Shown here: in pieces, positions 45,431-57,695 of the stretch | Layout of the letters: each line of letters begins with the position of its first letter | How positions within the stretch are numbered: the stretch's first letter is position 1 | NCBI GenBank assembly: GCA_032718475.1 | Contig: JAUCBJ010009045.1 | Coordinates: 1 to 64,000 of the forward strand | DNA length: 64,000 nt | Source of the DNA: Nemertoderma westbladi | Taxonomy: Eukaryota > Xenacoelomorpha > Nemertodermatida > Nemertodermatidae | Direction: 5' to 3' | Program-made: the position numbers and the translations under genes | Notes under the pieces: generated by a model | Databases searched by the model: none | Seen by the model: only the letters and a program-made list of their open reading frames with translations | What the model was told of the DNA's origin: nothing

Positions 45431-45910
45431 TTAACAAGAAAGATTACTAAAATATTGCAGCAAAGGCAGAAAGGCTGTATTGTTTAATGTATGTTTATGT
45501 TTAATGTCGACATCCTCCATCCCGGATAGGTAGCGAAATACCTGGATTAGGTCCGCCCTGTGTCGGCGGTATTCCAATGTTGGGAGACCCAATTCTCGCA
45601 ACCGTGTTGGATACGGTTTGCCTCGCATACTCCGGACTAACCTCGTTGCACGGCGCTGCACTGACTCTAATAGCCTGATTTCGCCAATGCGATGTGGAGA
45701 CCAGACTGGGGAGGCGTATTCTAGAATAGGTCTCACCAATGATTTGTATAAGTTAGTAAACATTGTGGAGTCCAGGAGTTTGAAGTGGCGCCATATCAAC
45801 CCCAGAGTTCTATTGGCTTTCTTGGTAATAGTTCCAATGTGCTTCCCAAATGTTAGCGTATTCTGGAACGTCACACCGAGGTCCTTCTCAGTATTGTTTT
45901 TAATAAATGA
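45431..45910 (-). pseudogene. LINE reverse transcriptase C-terminal fragment (Jockey/CR1-like)
   Basis: The minus-strand reading contains DLGVTFQNTLTFGKHI, KKANRTLGLIWRHF and LYKSLVRPILEYASPVWSP, followed by LESVQRRATRLV. This is the typical thumb/C-terminal signature of Jockey/CR1-type non-LTR retrotransposon polymerases. The N-terminal polymerase and endonuclease are absent: a 5'-truncated copy. Confidence 0.85.
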
Positions 45911-46508
45911 TTAATGTTTCAACACCATAACTACATCTGCGAAAGTTGTTTACATCTGAAACTATCCATCTTTGCTTTGGCAATCACAGAACTTTCATAC
46001 CCGCCATCCTTCATCCTACTGTATATCGCATTTTTAACATGCCTTTGCTGCATTGGCTGCATACCGGTATGCCTGAAGGACTACTGCTATGTCATATGAT
46101 GATACCTATATGTAACATGGCAACCTGATCCCCTATTGGCTATTTACCTATATCTCTTTCAGTCTTTCTCCTGATTGGTTATATGATCAGATGCCGTCAG
46201 ATCCAAGGACTACTATACTACAGGACTGGCACTGCCTGATCCGACTTCGCTAGCGAAGTCCATTCATTTCATACTGCAGTACTGCTGTAAGCTGTACTGC
46301 TACCGTAGAATGATTTATTATACAGTTATACCAGTATACTTAACCTACAAACAGACAGCTAGACAGTTCTGCAGTTTACTGAACGTTCGCGCAGTGAAAA
46401 TTCCTCCTGTCGGTGCCAGGTGCCGAACGAGATCAGTGGATCGCCGCGCTACCTGGCTACCTCGACGCAGTGCAGGCAGATGACGGCACTCCGTTCTCCG
46501 TTTAAGTT

Positions 46509-47326
46509 ATGGAAGCACTGCCAACTGCCGTCATTTGTATTCAACATTCTGACATTGGCCAGAGTGTCCCGCGCAGCCGCGGGAATTCCGCACAAGAAAG
46601 TCCCTGGCGGTTCCTTGCGACCAACAATACCTCCATTCTACTTCCCTTATCGTGTGTTCCACCGCGACCCCCCACTCCACGAGAACTCCCTCCCATTGCG
46701 GAACGCCAACTTCAGTTGCTCAACTGCTCAATGAGCGAGATTTAATTGGGGGCTTTTTGCAGCTAACTGAACCCGTTGTTTCTACGTGGCTAAAGGGAAT
46801 CGCAGGATACGGTCGCGATACTGACATTTTTGTGAAGCGATCGGAGTTCCAAGTAACCTATTGCTTTTCTTATTCCATAACGACGAATATACAGGTTTCA
46901 CTTTTGTCAAAGAAGCAACTTACGTTGCCGGATTCCTGCCCTGGTAAAGGTAATCCCAGAGTTAGACATCACAGGTGATATTTTAGAGGAGAATAATATA
47001 TTTATTTACCCAAGCCCTAACTCGTGGTGGATTACAACTTGCTCCTTATGCCTCATCACCTCTTATGATGGACCATGGTGTCGGCTGCGTGGGTGGATGC
47101 TTTACCTAATGGAACTATACGGTGTTACAAACAACTAACTCAAGTAGTGCACATGATTGCGGTCTATTACGGTATCTCCCCACTGCCACCAATAGCTGCT
47201 TGCCGTATCCTAGCAAACACCCTTCTTAATGGAGTACAAAAGCGATCTATGGAAGAAACGGATAGGCAAAAACGGCGCGACTCGCATTCTGGCGATACAG
47301 CTGCACAAACTAAATTAGTAAATTAA
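46509..47326 (+). other. Unidentified coding-like segments
   Basis: Three overlapping or adjacent open stretches occur: 46509-46745 (MEALPTAVICIQHSDIGQSV...), 46652-46978 and 47075-47326 (containing CYKQLTQVVHMIAVYYGISP). Base composition is more even than the AT-rich surroundings and the peptides look protein-like. However, I recognise no family, they lie in different frames, and no clean set of splice sites joins them. They may be exons or a decayed transposon gene. Confidence 0.3.
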
Positions 47327-47424
47327 ATTCCTCCGAATAATGGGAAGTGGACAAAATAAATAAATATTATTGTATACCAGGCCGAAATATGATATCGTTT
47401 CGTATCACGTCAAACTGTGAACTG

Positions 47425-48175
47425 ATATATTTCTCTACAGGGGGTCACACGTTGAGTCCGAACCAGGAGAGACTCATAGAAACTGAGATATTTCTCTACA
47501 GGGGGGTCACACGTTGAGGTTGAGTCCGCGCCCGGAGAGACTCATAACAACTGAGATATTTCTCTACAGGGGGTCACACGTTGAGTCCGCGCCCGGAGAG
47601 ACTCATAAAAACTGAGATATTTCTCTACAGGGGGTCACACGTTGAGTCCGCGCCCGGAGAGACTCATAAAAACTGAGATATTTCTCTACAGGGGGTCACA
47701 CGTTGAGTCCGCGCCCGGAGAGACTCATAAAAACTGAGATATTTCTCTACAGGGGGTCACACGTTGAGTCCGCGCCCGGAGAGACTCATAAAAACTGAGA
47801 TATTTCTCTACAGGGGGTCACATGTTGAGTCCGCACCCGGAGAGATTCATAAAAACCGAGATATTTCTCTACAGGGGATCACACGTTGAGTCCGCGCCTG
47901 GAGAGACTCATAAAAACTGAGATATTTCTCTACAGGGGGTCACACGTTGAGTCAGCGCCCGGAGAGACTCATAAAAACTGAGATATTTCTCTACAGGGGG
48001 TCACACGTTGAGTCCGCGCCCGGAGAGACTCATAAAAACGGAGATATTTCTCTACAGGGGGTCACACGTTGAGTCCGCGCCCGGAGAGACTCATAAAAAC
48101 TGAGATATTTCTCTACAGGGGGTCACACGTTGAGTCCGCGCCCGGAGAGACTCATAAAAACTGAGATATTTCATA
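47425..48175. repeat. 61-bp minisatellite
   Basis: About 12-13 copies of a unit containing GAGATATTTCTCTACAGGGG, then GTCACACGTTGAGTCCGCGC and CCGGAGAGACTCATAAAAACT. Each unit contains a splice-acceptor-like ATTTCTCTACAG|G. Two more units are at 49862-49960, beyond the fold-back element. Confidence 0.95.
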
Positions 48176-48262
48176 TATATTTTCGTATATATATTTTCGT
48201 ATTTCGTATAGTAGTCCTTGGTCAGATCAGATCAGATCAGATAAGGACAGACGTTTTATTCT

Positions 48263-49345
48263 ACCTCTTCGCCGTATCCGTATCCGTATGTATGCATTTG
48301 CCGTATCCGTATGTACATACAGACACACGCTTATGTGCCGTACCGGCATGTAATGGATTCCTATGGCTGTATGGGGAATAATCCGTATGTGATTTTTGAG
48401 ATTAGGCATTGTGGACCAGTAAGAAGTGCACAACACACATGCAGACTGAAGACAGGTGCCTACTTAAAGCTAAGTGATTTAAAGAGTGTGGCTGCCGCTA
48501 CCTTTATGTCAAATAAACAATGCAGGACAGGTCCAGGATGAGTGACAGCCGGTGTCCGCCAGCCCCGAGATGCGCCAGCAGTGCAGTACCTACTGTATTA
48601 ACCAGTTAACCCGTCTTGACGCCGCTTGGAAAACTAACCAACCGTGATTTATTTTTGAACTGTTTTTCCACCAACCTGGCTGCCTGGCTATAGAATGTTG
48701 TTGGTTGCTACAGTATATGGCATTACTGCATTAACATAGTATAGACTGATAGAAGCAGCAATGAGAATGCTAAGGGAATAAACATTCGCACAGATATTGA
48801 AAACCGTCGTGTCAGTTTGTCCTTCTTTGTGAATTTATTAACATATAATATACCTTTACTTTCGCCGTTTCGGGGCCAGTATTTAGTTAACCATAGCAGG
48901 CCCTATGCAGCCAAGTGCCAACAAGACCAACCTAGTGCCAGTTAGTCAAACCACGTGTCACGTGTCAGCGAGTGCAACCGGGTGCCAGTAATTAATCTAA
49001 TTTCAACCGGGTGGCAAGGTGTCAGTTAGTACAATAAAACTTTAAGCGCTGTGGCGCATCCCGGGACTGAAGGACATCATCTGTCACTCATCCTGGACCT
49101 ACAATGTTTATTTGACATAAAGGTAGCGGCAGCCGCACTCTTTAAATCACTTAGCTTTAAGTAGGCCTACCTGTCTTCAGTCTGCATGTGTGTTGTGCTT
49201 GTGCACTTCTTACTGGTCCGTAATGCCTAATCTTTAAAATCACATACGGATTATTCTCCATAGGAATCCATTACATACGCGTATGTGCATACGGATACGG
49301 CAAATGCATACGGATGCGGATACGGCGAAAAGTTATACCCACCAC
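48263..49345. mobile_element. About 1.1-kb fold-back element
   Basis: Arms of about 280 bp (48263-48550 and 49055-49345) are inverted copies. The terminal part is built of GCCGTATCCGTATG-like short repeats (CGGATACGGCG on the right) and the inner part ends at TCCTGGACCT. The middle (48550-49055) has no ORF. Confidence 0.8.
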
Positions 49346-49598
49346 TGTGTACTGCTTCACTGCATAAGGCAAAAACGCTTAACTGAGTTTAAGTCTGTAA
49401 GTGGCCTCGTTTGGCTATATAGCCTAGCCATATGGATATGTACGAAAAGTATAAGAAAAAACGTATCAGAGTATGCTCAATCCAACTGTCCAATGATATA
49501 CCATATACACCGGTATATACAGATATATATATAACACACCCCTAGTACGGTTACGGTACTGCTGCAGTGCTGTACTTTATTATTTCCTTTTAATGCAG

Positions 49599-49862
49599 GA
49601 CTAGCTCATTTAGTTAAGGATTCTGCGGAGTATTGCAATATTGCCTTCAGAGCGCAAAATGCGCTCGTTAAAACAGGCCGTTACAAGCGATCTCCTCGTG
49701 CAAACTGCGCTAACTAAAGTTCGGAGTAAAACACCATCCATATCAAGATATAACGAGATGAAGGTTATCCCGCAACTCATGTACCAAGGACATAGTTTGT
49801 TCGGGTATGCGATGGACAATCCCTCGGAAATGGCGACAGAGGAGTCATCACATGTCACATGT
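49599..49862 (+). other. Possible exon or decayed coding remnant
   Basis: A good acceptor (TTATTTCCTTTTAATGCAG, ending 49598) precedes LAHLVKDSAEYCNIAFRAQ in one frame, and an ORF in another frame continues with MKVIPQLMYQGHSLFGYAMD to a stop at 49862. The switch of frame suggests decay or an unseen junction. The stop runs straight into a 61-bp repeat unit. The family is not recognised. Confidence 0.25.
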
Positions 49863-49960
49863 TGAGTCCGCGCCCAGAGAGGCTCATTAAATAAAACTGA
49901 GATATTTCTCTACATGGGGGTCACACGTTGAGTCCGCGCCCGGAGAGACTCTTTAAACAC
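49862..49960. repeat. Isolated units of the 61-bp repeat
   Basis: Two diverged units (TTGAGTCCGCGCCC...GAGATATTTCTCTACA) lie 1.7 kb from the main array, separated by the fold-back element. Confidence 0.85.
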
Positions 49961-50469
49961 TTGTCACACTATTTTTGGTTTTATGTTTAATTTTCAGGAT
50001 TGTTACTTAATGCGGGGTCGATCTCCGCTGGTGGCGAATTCATTTTTTCCGCTCCATTTGCTATAGAGTTGGATCATCCTTAGTCCTGTTTAATTACTTA
50101 ATAATTTATAAAGATAATAAGTGTTATATTTCTGATTGCTTACGTATAGCTTTTACACGAGTCCGACTTAGCTCTCATAACCTGAGAGTTGAAAAGGGAC
50201 CCTGCAGCAGGACACCGAGGGACCGCAGAGTGTCACTGTGAAGGGACTTCTGTTCAGGATGAGTGTCATGTCCATTTGAACTGCGCACACTCAGCGCATA
50301 TACGCCGTAAATCCGGAACTAAAATGACAGCGCTACAGGATTTATTTTATTTTCTTTACCTTCTGTACCAATGTGTGTGTTGTTTATATACTGTATTTAT
50401 AATGTTATGAAACTAGTATGTGTATGCATGCATGGAGGGTAACGTAATGTACTCTTGCTGTTCACTCTT

Positions 50470-50600
50470 GTTTATTATTTATTTCGGTTAGGTCGCAGGT
50501 TCAAATGCGACTAAATGATGTAAAAATTTCGCATTGTTGTTTCCCTAAGCAAGACACTGCATTATAGGTAACAGCCAAGAGAAAGGAGCATTCCGCAATA
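50470..50600 (+). mobile_element. Possible SINE tail
   Basis: A B-box-like AGGTTCAAATGCGACT is followed by TGTTTCCCTAAGCAAGACACT, a motif resembling conserved SINE 3' segments in invertebrates. No clear A box was found. Confidence 0.4.
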
Positions 50601-51270
50601 TATCTATTACATATTGTAATATCGTTACCGATCCAATCTCAGAGAATTACCCAGCAATCCAGAGAAATCGATGTGTAAATTTAAAATTACAAATTAAAAT
50701 TGGCTTGACATCATACAACAGTACATTTTTAATCCAGTAATCCAATTTCATTCAATTCCAATACGCCGGTTTAGTTCACTCTGCATGATTGATGCATAAT
50801 AGCATTTTTGAACATGTTTACAATTAATTTAATAAATACAGAATATTGATCAGTTTAAATAAAAACATTCACAAATGAAATAATAAATAAATATATAAAT
50901 TAACAGTACTACAGTAAATAAAAATTACAAATATGGAAAAATTTAATATTCCTTAATAATTGAATAATTAAGCAGCTTTCAAATTCTCTTTTTAAACCGC
51001 ATAACATTACTTGTATGCCTTATAATAATAATAATTAATCAATTATTTATTTCAGTTAATTTTACCTGCATTATTTGAGATATTATTAATTTGGACTAAT
51101 TTTAATAACTACCCTTATCGGCGCTGCAGTATCATATCAGGTGTAATTATGGGTCATTAAAACTATTATTTTATTTTATTAATAATTTAACTTTTAGTCA
51201 ATAATATTAATGTAGGCTAATCTAGATAAATGAAAAATAAATCAACAATTTTATATTATTTCGGAGACGC
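50600..51270. other. AT-rich DNA, nothing recognised
   Basis: No gene or repeat is seen before the 42-bp array. Confidence 0.6.
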
Positions 51271-51276
51271 GAGCCC

Positions 51277-54200
51277 CGATCTCGGGCCCCGGGATATCCA
51301 ACCAATAGGTGCGTTGAGTTATCTCGGGCCCCGAGATATCCAACCAATCAGTGCGTTGAGTTATCTCGGTCCTCGAGATATCCAACCAATCAGTGCGTTG
51401 AGTTATCTCGGGCCCCGAGATATCCAACCAATCAGTGCGTTGAGTTATCTCGGGCCCCGAGATATCCAACCAATCAGTGCGTTGAGTTATCTCGGGCCCC
51501 GAGATATCCAACCAATCAGTGCGTTGAGTTATCTCGGGCCCCGAGATATCCAACCAATCAGTGCGTTGAGTTATCTCGTTCCCCGAGATATCCAACCAAT
51601 CAGTGCGTTGAGTTATCTCGGGCCCCGAGATATCCAACCAATCAGTGCGTTGAGTTATCTCGGGCCCCGAGATATCCAACCAATCAGTGCGTTGAGTTAT
51701 CTCGTTCCCCGAGATATCCAACCAATCAGTGCGTTGAGTTATCTCGGGCCCCGAGATATCCAACCAATCAGTGCGTTGAGTTATCTCGGGCCCCGAGATA
51801 TCCAACCAATCAGTGCGTTGAGTTATCTCGGGCCGCGAGATATCCAACCAATCAGTGCGTTGAGTTATCTCGGGCCCCGAGATATCCAACCAATCAGTGC
51901 GTTGAGTTATCTCGTTCCCCGAGATATCCAACCAATCAGTGCGTTGAGTTATCTCGGGCCCCGAGATATCCAACCAATCAGTGCGCTGAGTTATCTCGGG
52001 CCCCGAGATATCCAACCAATCAGTGCGTTGAGTTATCTCGTTCCCCGAGATATCCAACCAATCAGTGCGTTGAGTTATCTCGTTCCCCGAGATATCCAAC
52101 CAATCAGTGCGTTGAGTTATCTCGTTCCCCGAGATATCCAACCAATAAGTGCGTTGAGTTATCTCGGGCCCCGAGATATCCAACCAATCAGTGCGTTGAG
52201 TTATCTCGGGCCCCGAGATATCCAACCAATCAGTGCGTTGAGTTATCTCGGGCCCCGAGATATCCAACCAATCAGTGCGTTGAGTTATCTCGGGCCCCGA
52301 GATATCCAACCAATCAGTGCGTTGAGTTATCTCGTTCCCCGAGATATCCAACCAATCAGTGCGTTGAGTTATCTCGGGCCCCGAGATATCCAACCAATCA
52401 GTGCGTTGAGTTATCTCGGGCCCCGAGATATCCAACCAATCAGTGCGTTGAGTTATCTCGTTCCCCGAGATATCCAACCAATCAGTGCGTTGAGTTATCT
52501 CGTTCCCCGAGATATCCAACCAATCAGTGCGTTGAGTTATCTCGTTCCCCGAGATATCCAACCAATCAGTGCGTTGAGTTATCTCGTTCCCCGAAATATC
52601 CAACCAATCAGTGCGTTGAGTTATCTCGTTCCCCGAGATATCCAACCAATCAGTGCGTTGAGTTATCTCGTTCCCCGAGATATCCAACCAATCAGTGCGT
52701 TGAGTTATCTCGGGCCCCGAGATATCCAACCAATCAGTGCGTTGAGTTATCTCGGGCCCCGAGATATCCAACCAATCAGTGCGTTGAGTTATCTCGGGCC
52801 CCGAGATATCCAACCAATCAGTGCGTTGAGTTATCTCGTTCCCCGAGATATCCAACCAATAAGTGCGTTGAGTTATCTCGGGCCCCGAGATATCCAACCA
52901 ATCAGTGCGTTGAGTTATCTCGGGCCCCGAGATATCCAACCAATCAGTGCGTTGAGTTATCTCGGGCCCCGAGATATCCAACCAATCAGTGCGTTGAGTT
53001 ATCTCGGGCCCCGAGATATCCAACCAATCAGTGCGTTGAGTTATCTCGTTCCCCGAGATATCCAACCAATCAGTGCGTTGAGTTATCTCGGGCCCCGAGA
53101 TATCCAACCAATCAGTGCGTTGAGTTATCTCGGGCCCCGAGATATCCAACCAATCAGTGCGTTGAGTTATCTCGTTCCCCGAGATATCCAACCAATCAGT
53201 GCGTTGAGTTATCTCGTTCCCCGAGATATCCAACCAATCAGTGCGTTGAGTTATCTCGTTCCCCGAGATATCCAACCAATCAGTGCGTTGAGTTATCTCG
53301 TTCCCCGAAATATCCAACCAATCAGTGCGTTGAGTTATCTCGGGCCCCGAGATATCCAACCAATCAGTGCGTTGAGTTATCTCGGGCCCCGAGATATCCA
53401 ACCAATCAGTGCGTTGAGTTATCTCGGGCCGCGAGATATCCAACCAATCAGTGCGTTGAGTTATCTCGGGCCCCGAGATATCCAACCAATCAGTGCGTTG
53501 AGTTATCTCGTTCCCCGAGATATCCAACCAATCAGTGCGTTGAGTTATCTCGGGCCCCGAGATATCCAACCACTGAGTTATCTCGGGCCCCGAGATATCC
53601 AACCAATCAGTGCGTTGAGTTATCTCGTTCCCCGAGATATCCAACCAATCAGTGCGTTGAGTTATCTCGTTCCCCGAGATATCCAACCAATCAGTGCGTG
53701 AGTTATCTCGTTCCCCGAGATATCCAACCAATAAGTGCGTTGAGTTATCTCGGGCCCCGAGATATCCAACCAATCAGTGCGTTGAGTTATCTCGGGCCCC
53801 GAGATATCCAACCAATCAGTGCGTTGAGTTATCTCGGGCCCCGAGATATCCAACCAATCAGTGCGTTGAGTTATCTCGGGCCCCGAGATATCCAACCAAT
53901 CAGTGCGTTGAGTTATCTCGTTCCCCGAGATATCCAACCAATCAGTGCGTTGAGTTATCTCGGGCCCCGAGATATCCAACCAATCAGTGCGTTGAGTTAT
54001 CTCGGGCCCCGAGATATCCAACCAATCAGTGCGTTGAGTTATCTCGTTCCCCGAGATATCCAACCAATCAGTGCGTTGAGTTATCTCGTTCCCCGAGATA
54101 TCCAACCAATCAGTGCGTTGAGTTATCTCGTTCCCCGAGATATCCAACCAATCAGTGCGTTGAGTTATCTCGTTCCCCGAAATATCCAACCAATCAGTGC

Positions 54201-55607
54201 GTTGAGTTATCTCGTTCCCCGAGATATCCAACCAATCAGTGCGTTGAGTTATCTCGTTCCCCGAGATATCCAACCAATCAGTGCGTTGAGTTATCTCGGG
54301 CCCCGAGATATCCAACCAATCAGTGCGTTGAGTTATCTCGGGCCCCGAGATATCCAACCAATCAGTGCGTTGAGTTATCTCGGGCCCCGAGATATCCAAC
54401 CAATCAGTGCGTTGAGTTATCTCGTTCCCCGAGATATCCAACCAATAAGTGCGTTGAGTTATCTCGGGCCCCGAGATATCCAACCAATCAGTGCGTTGAG
54501 TTATCTCGGGCCCCGAGATATCCAACCAATCAGTGCGTTGAGTTATCTCGGGCCCCGAGATATCCAACCAATCAGTGCGTTGAGTTATCTCGGGCCCCGA
54601 GATATCCAACCAATCAGTGCGTTGAGTTATCTCGTTCCCCGAGATATCCAACCAATCAGTGCGTTGAGTTATCTCGGGCCCCGAGATATCCAACCAATCA
54701 GTGCGTTGAGTTATCTCGGGCCCCGAGATATCCAACCAATCAGTGCGTTGAGTTATCTCGTTCCCCGAGATATCCAACCAATCAGTGCGTTGAGTTATCT
54801 CGTTCCCCGAGATATCCAACCAATCAGTGCGTTGAGTTATCTCGTTCCCCGAGATATCCAACCAATCAGTGCGTTGAGTTATCTCGTTCCCCGAAATATC
54901 CAACCAATCAGTGCGTTGAGTTATCTCGTTCCCCGAGATATCCAACCAATCAGTGCGTTGAGTTATCTCGTTCCCCGAGATATCCAACCAATCAGTGCGT
55001 TGAGTTATCTCGGGCCCCGAGATATCCAACCAATCAGTGCGTTGAGTTATCTCGGGCCCCGAGATATCCAACCAATCAGTGCGTTGAGTTATCTCGGGCC
55101 CCGAGATATCCAACCAATCAGTGCGTTGAGTTATCTCGTTCCCCGAAATATCCAACCAATCAGTGCGTTGAGTTATCTCGGTCCCCGAGATATCCAACCA
55201 ATCAGTGCGTTGAGTTATCTCGTTCCCCGAAATATCCAACCAATCAGTGCGTTGAGTTATCTCGGGCCCCGAGATATCCAACCAATCAGTGCGTTGAGTT
55301 ATCTTGGGTCCCGAGATATCCAACCAATCAGTGCGTTGAGTTATCTCGGTCCCCGAGATATCCAACCAATCAGTGCGTTGAGTTATCTCGTTCCCCGAAA
55401 TATCCAACCAATCAGTGCGTTGAGTTATCTCGGGCCCCGAGATATCCAACCAATGAGTGCGTTGAGTTATCTTGGGTCCCGAGATATCCAACCAATCAGT
55501 GCGTTGAGTTATCTCGGGCCCCGAGATATCCAACCAATCAGTGCGTTGAGTTATCTCGTTCCCCGAGATATCAAACCAATCAGTGCGTTGAGTTATCTCG
55601 GGCCCGG
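51277..55607. repeat. 42-bp hairpin-forming minisatellite, about 103 copies
   Basis: The unit reads GTTGAGTTATCTCGGGCCCC then GAGATATCCAACCAATCAGT and GC. TATCTCG and CGAGATA in each unit pair; the loop between them is GGCCC, TTCCC or rarely GTCCC. Marker variants (CGAAATATCC, AATAAGTGCG) recur about every 714 bp, that is 17 units (52144, 52859, then 54444 after an irregular block). Frames of 640-840 codons on both strands follow from 42 being divisible by three. Confidence 0.98.
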
Positions 55608-56084
55608 AATTGCAGACTTTTAGGTAAACCAAGATAGTGGATATCTTCGAATATTTAACGCCTTTCTCAAGGAACGCGGTGTTTAGGTGCAGTATCATAT
55701 ACCCAAGAAGCATCACAAACTCGGATTTCGTTGTTAATAAAATTTGCTATTTCACTATTGCTATAGCCTACTGGAATTGTTACGTTATTTTTGAGTCCTA
55801 CTTCAATGAATGAACGGATCCTATGATTTTTCTAATGTGTCTGCTGAAAGTCTGCGTGTACTAAAAGTGCAATAAAACCAAGGTACAGTAATAATGTAGA
55901 ATAGCACAAGTACAAAAACAATGTCATACACATGCCTTATTCTAAAATCCCGTTTTTTCGGTTTTTACATTTCAGAATCAGACAAAAATTGATTGGTTTG
56001 TTATCTCTCTGGTTTGAATTAGTAAGTCAGGTTAGGTCAGGTTAGGTTAGTAAGTTAGGTCAGGAGATAATACAGCTCAATGAT

Positions 56085-56290
56085 TGGTTGGTTATCTCGG
56101 GGCCCGAGTTAGTAAGTCAGGGCCCGAGATAATACAGCTCAATGATTGGTTGGTTATCTCGGGGCCCGAGTTGGTAAGTCAGGGCCCGATATAATACAGC
56201 TCACTGATTGGTTGGTTAACTCGGTGCCCGAGTTAGTAAGTTAGGGCCCGAGATAATTCAACTAACTGATTGGTTGGATCTGTCAAACAC
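56085..56290. repeat. Short block related to the 42-bp array, opposite orientation
   Basis: Units of about 60 bp contain GATTGGTTGGTTATCTCGGG and GGCCCGAGATAATACAGCTC, the reverse-complement sense of the main array, about 0.5 kb from its right edge. Confidence 0.75.
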
Positions 56291-56358
56291 AGGCATCACA
56301 TCTGTCAACTATTTTTTCGCGCACCAACCCTATTACGCAATATAATTGTATTATAATT

Positions 56359-56719
56359 AACTACTGTATACACGGTTTGATCCACCCTGCAGTATTCGCT
56401 AACTACTGTAGACGGTTTGATCCATCATGCAGTATTCGCTAACTACTGCACACGGTTTGATACATCCTGCAGTAATCGCTAACTACTGTAGACCGTTTGA
56501 TCCATCCTCCAGTATTCGCTAACTACTGTACACGGTTTAATCAATCCTGCAGTATTTGCTAACTACTGTACACGGTTTGATCCATCCTGCAGTATTCGCT
56601 AACTACTGTACACGGTTTGATCCATCCTCCAGTATTCGCTAACTACTGTACACGGTTTGATCAATCCTGCAGTATTTGCTAACTACTGTACACGGTTTGA
56701 TCCATCCTGCAGTATTCGC
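56359..56719. repeat. 40-bp minisatellite containing the LRR gene's stop-codon region
   Basis: About nine copies of AACTACTGTACACGGTTTGA then TCCATCCTGCAGTATTCGCT. The right-most unit is the C-terminal coding end of the minus-strand LRR gene (56679-56718). Confidence 0.95.
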
Positions 56720-57229
56720 CTGTATCCAGATTCTTTGCAATCAACTGATTAGGGTCTGCGTTTGGTACTTTATGTTCGATATAGACACGCCCATTACAAC
56801 AATCCTGTATAAAATATAAATAACTACAAAGTAAAGTAATATCAAGTTTGGCATTACAACACAGACCCACTCACCCCGAATCACCCCCCCCCCCCCACAC
56901 CCACTCCCGACTCACACCCACCCACACCAACCCCGACTCATCCCAACCCGGGCCGTCGTGGAAACTAGCTCGGTGTCTGTGGCACCTAGCTCGGGGCCAG
57001 TTAATACTATACTGTAGCTACACCAAAATAATAATACACTTACTTTGAGGTATGTGAGAGCGGCTGTCGTCACTTTCGAGCAGGCCGTAACGTAAAGACT
57101 TTCCAACATATGGCAGTTATTAGCTAACGCAATAACCGACTTGTCAGTCAAACCGTGAATACCACTAAGTACCACGTCCCTCAATTGGGCACATCCACCT
57201 GCTACATCGCAAATACCGGCATTAGAGAC
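56679..57229 (-). CDS. Leucine-rich-repeat protein (FBXL/AMN1 type), last two exons
   Basis: Exon 57044-57229 (acceptor TTATTTCAG, donor AAA|GTAAGT) encodes cysteine-containing LRRs: GGCAQLRDVVLSGIHGLTDK, SVIALANNCHMLESLYVTAC and SKVTTAALTYLK. It joins in phase 0 to exon 56679-56804 (acceptor TTTTATACAG), encoding DCCNGRVYIEHKVPNADPNQ and a tail ending DQTVYSS before TAG. The repeat type is that of F-box/LRR and AMN1 proteins, which usually select substrates for SCF ubiquitin ligases. Upstream exons were not found to the right, up to 64 kb, so the gene starts outside or its intron holds the 68-bp array. The exact family member is not recognised. Confidence 0.75.
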
Positions 57230-57695
57230 CTGAAATAAATTAACTTTTATTAATGGAAGAGACAGCCCGCAATTTATTATCTGCCCATATGAAACCAAAG
57301 AACGTCAGCAAAATAATTGTAAGAACCGAGGCGCACTACACTCACACTCACAGATAGATTATACAGTAGTACCAAACGAGTCTAATCGTTAATATATTAC
57401 AATTTAGGACTATTTTAACTAAACAGATATATTTTAGGTATTATAATGAATCTTACGAGCCCAGCTTAAAGGTAAGGGGTGTTTGTTTATTATTAAATGT
57501 TATGGAAGCTTCACGTTGCTGATTAACCTTTAGCGTGCAGTTATTGTACCACGTAACACACGTACAGTACAGATACAAACTTTCATCAAAGTTGGCAGCT
57601 GCGTTGCTGAGATATTGACTTTCAACCATGTAATGCCAGACAGGCGGCTAACGGCGAGCCCATACCCGCACTATGAGGCGCCCTTTGGGCCTTAA

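Noticed and set aside
51230-55716. Very long ORFs on both strands (640-840 codons)
   Set aside because: They lie wholly in the 42-bp array; 42 is divisible by three, so every stop-free frame stays open. They are not supported as genes.
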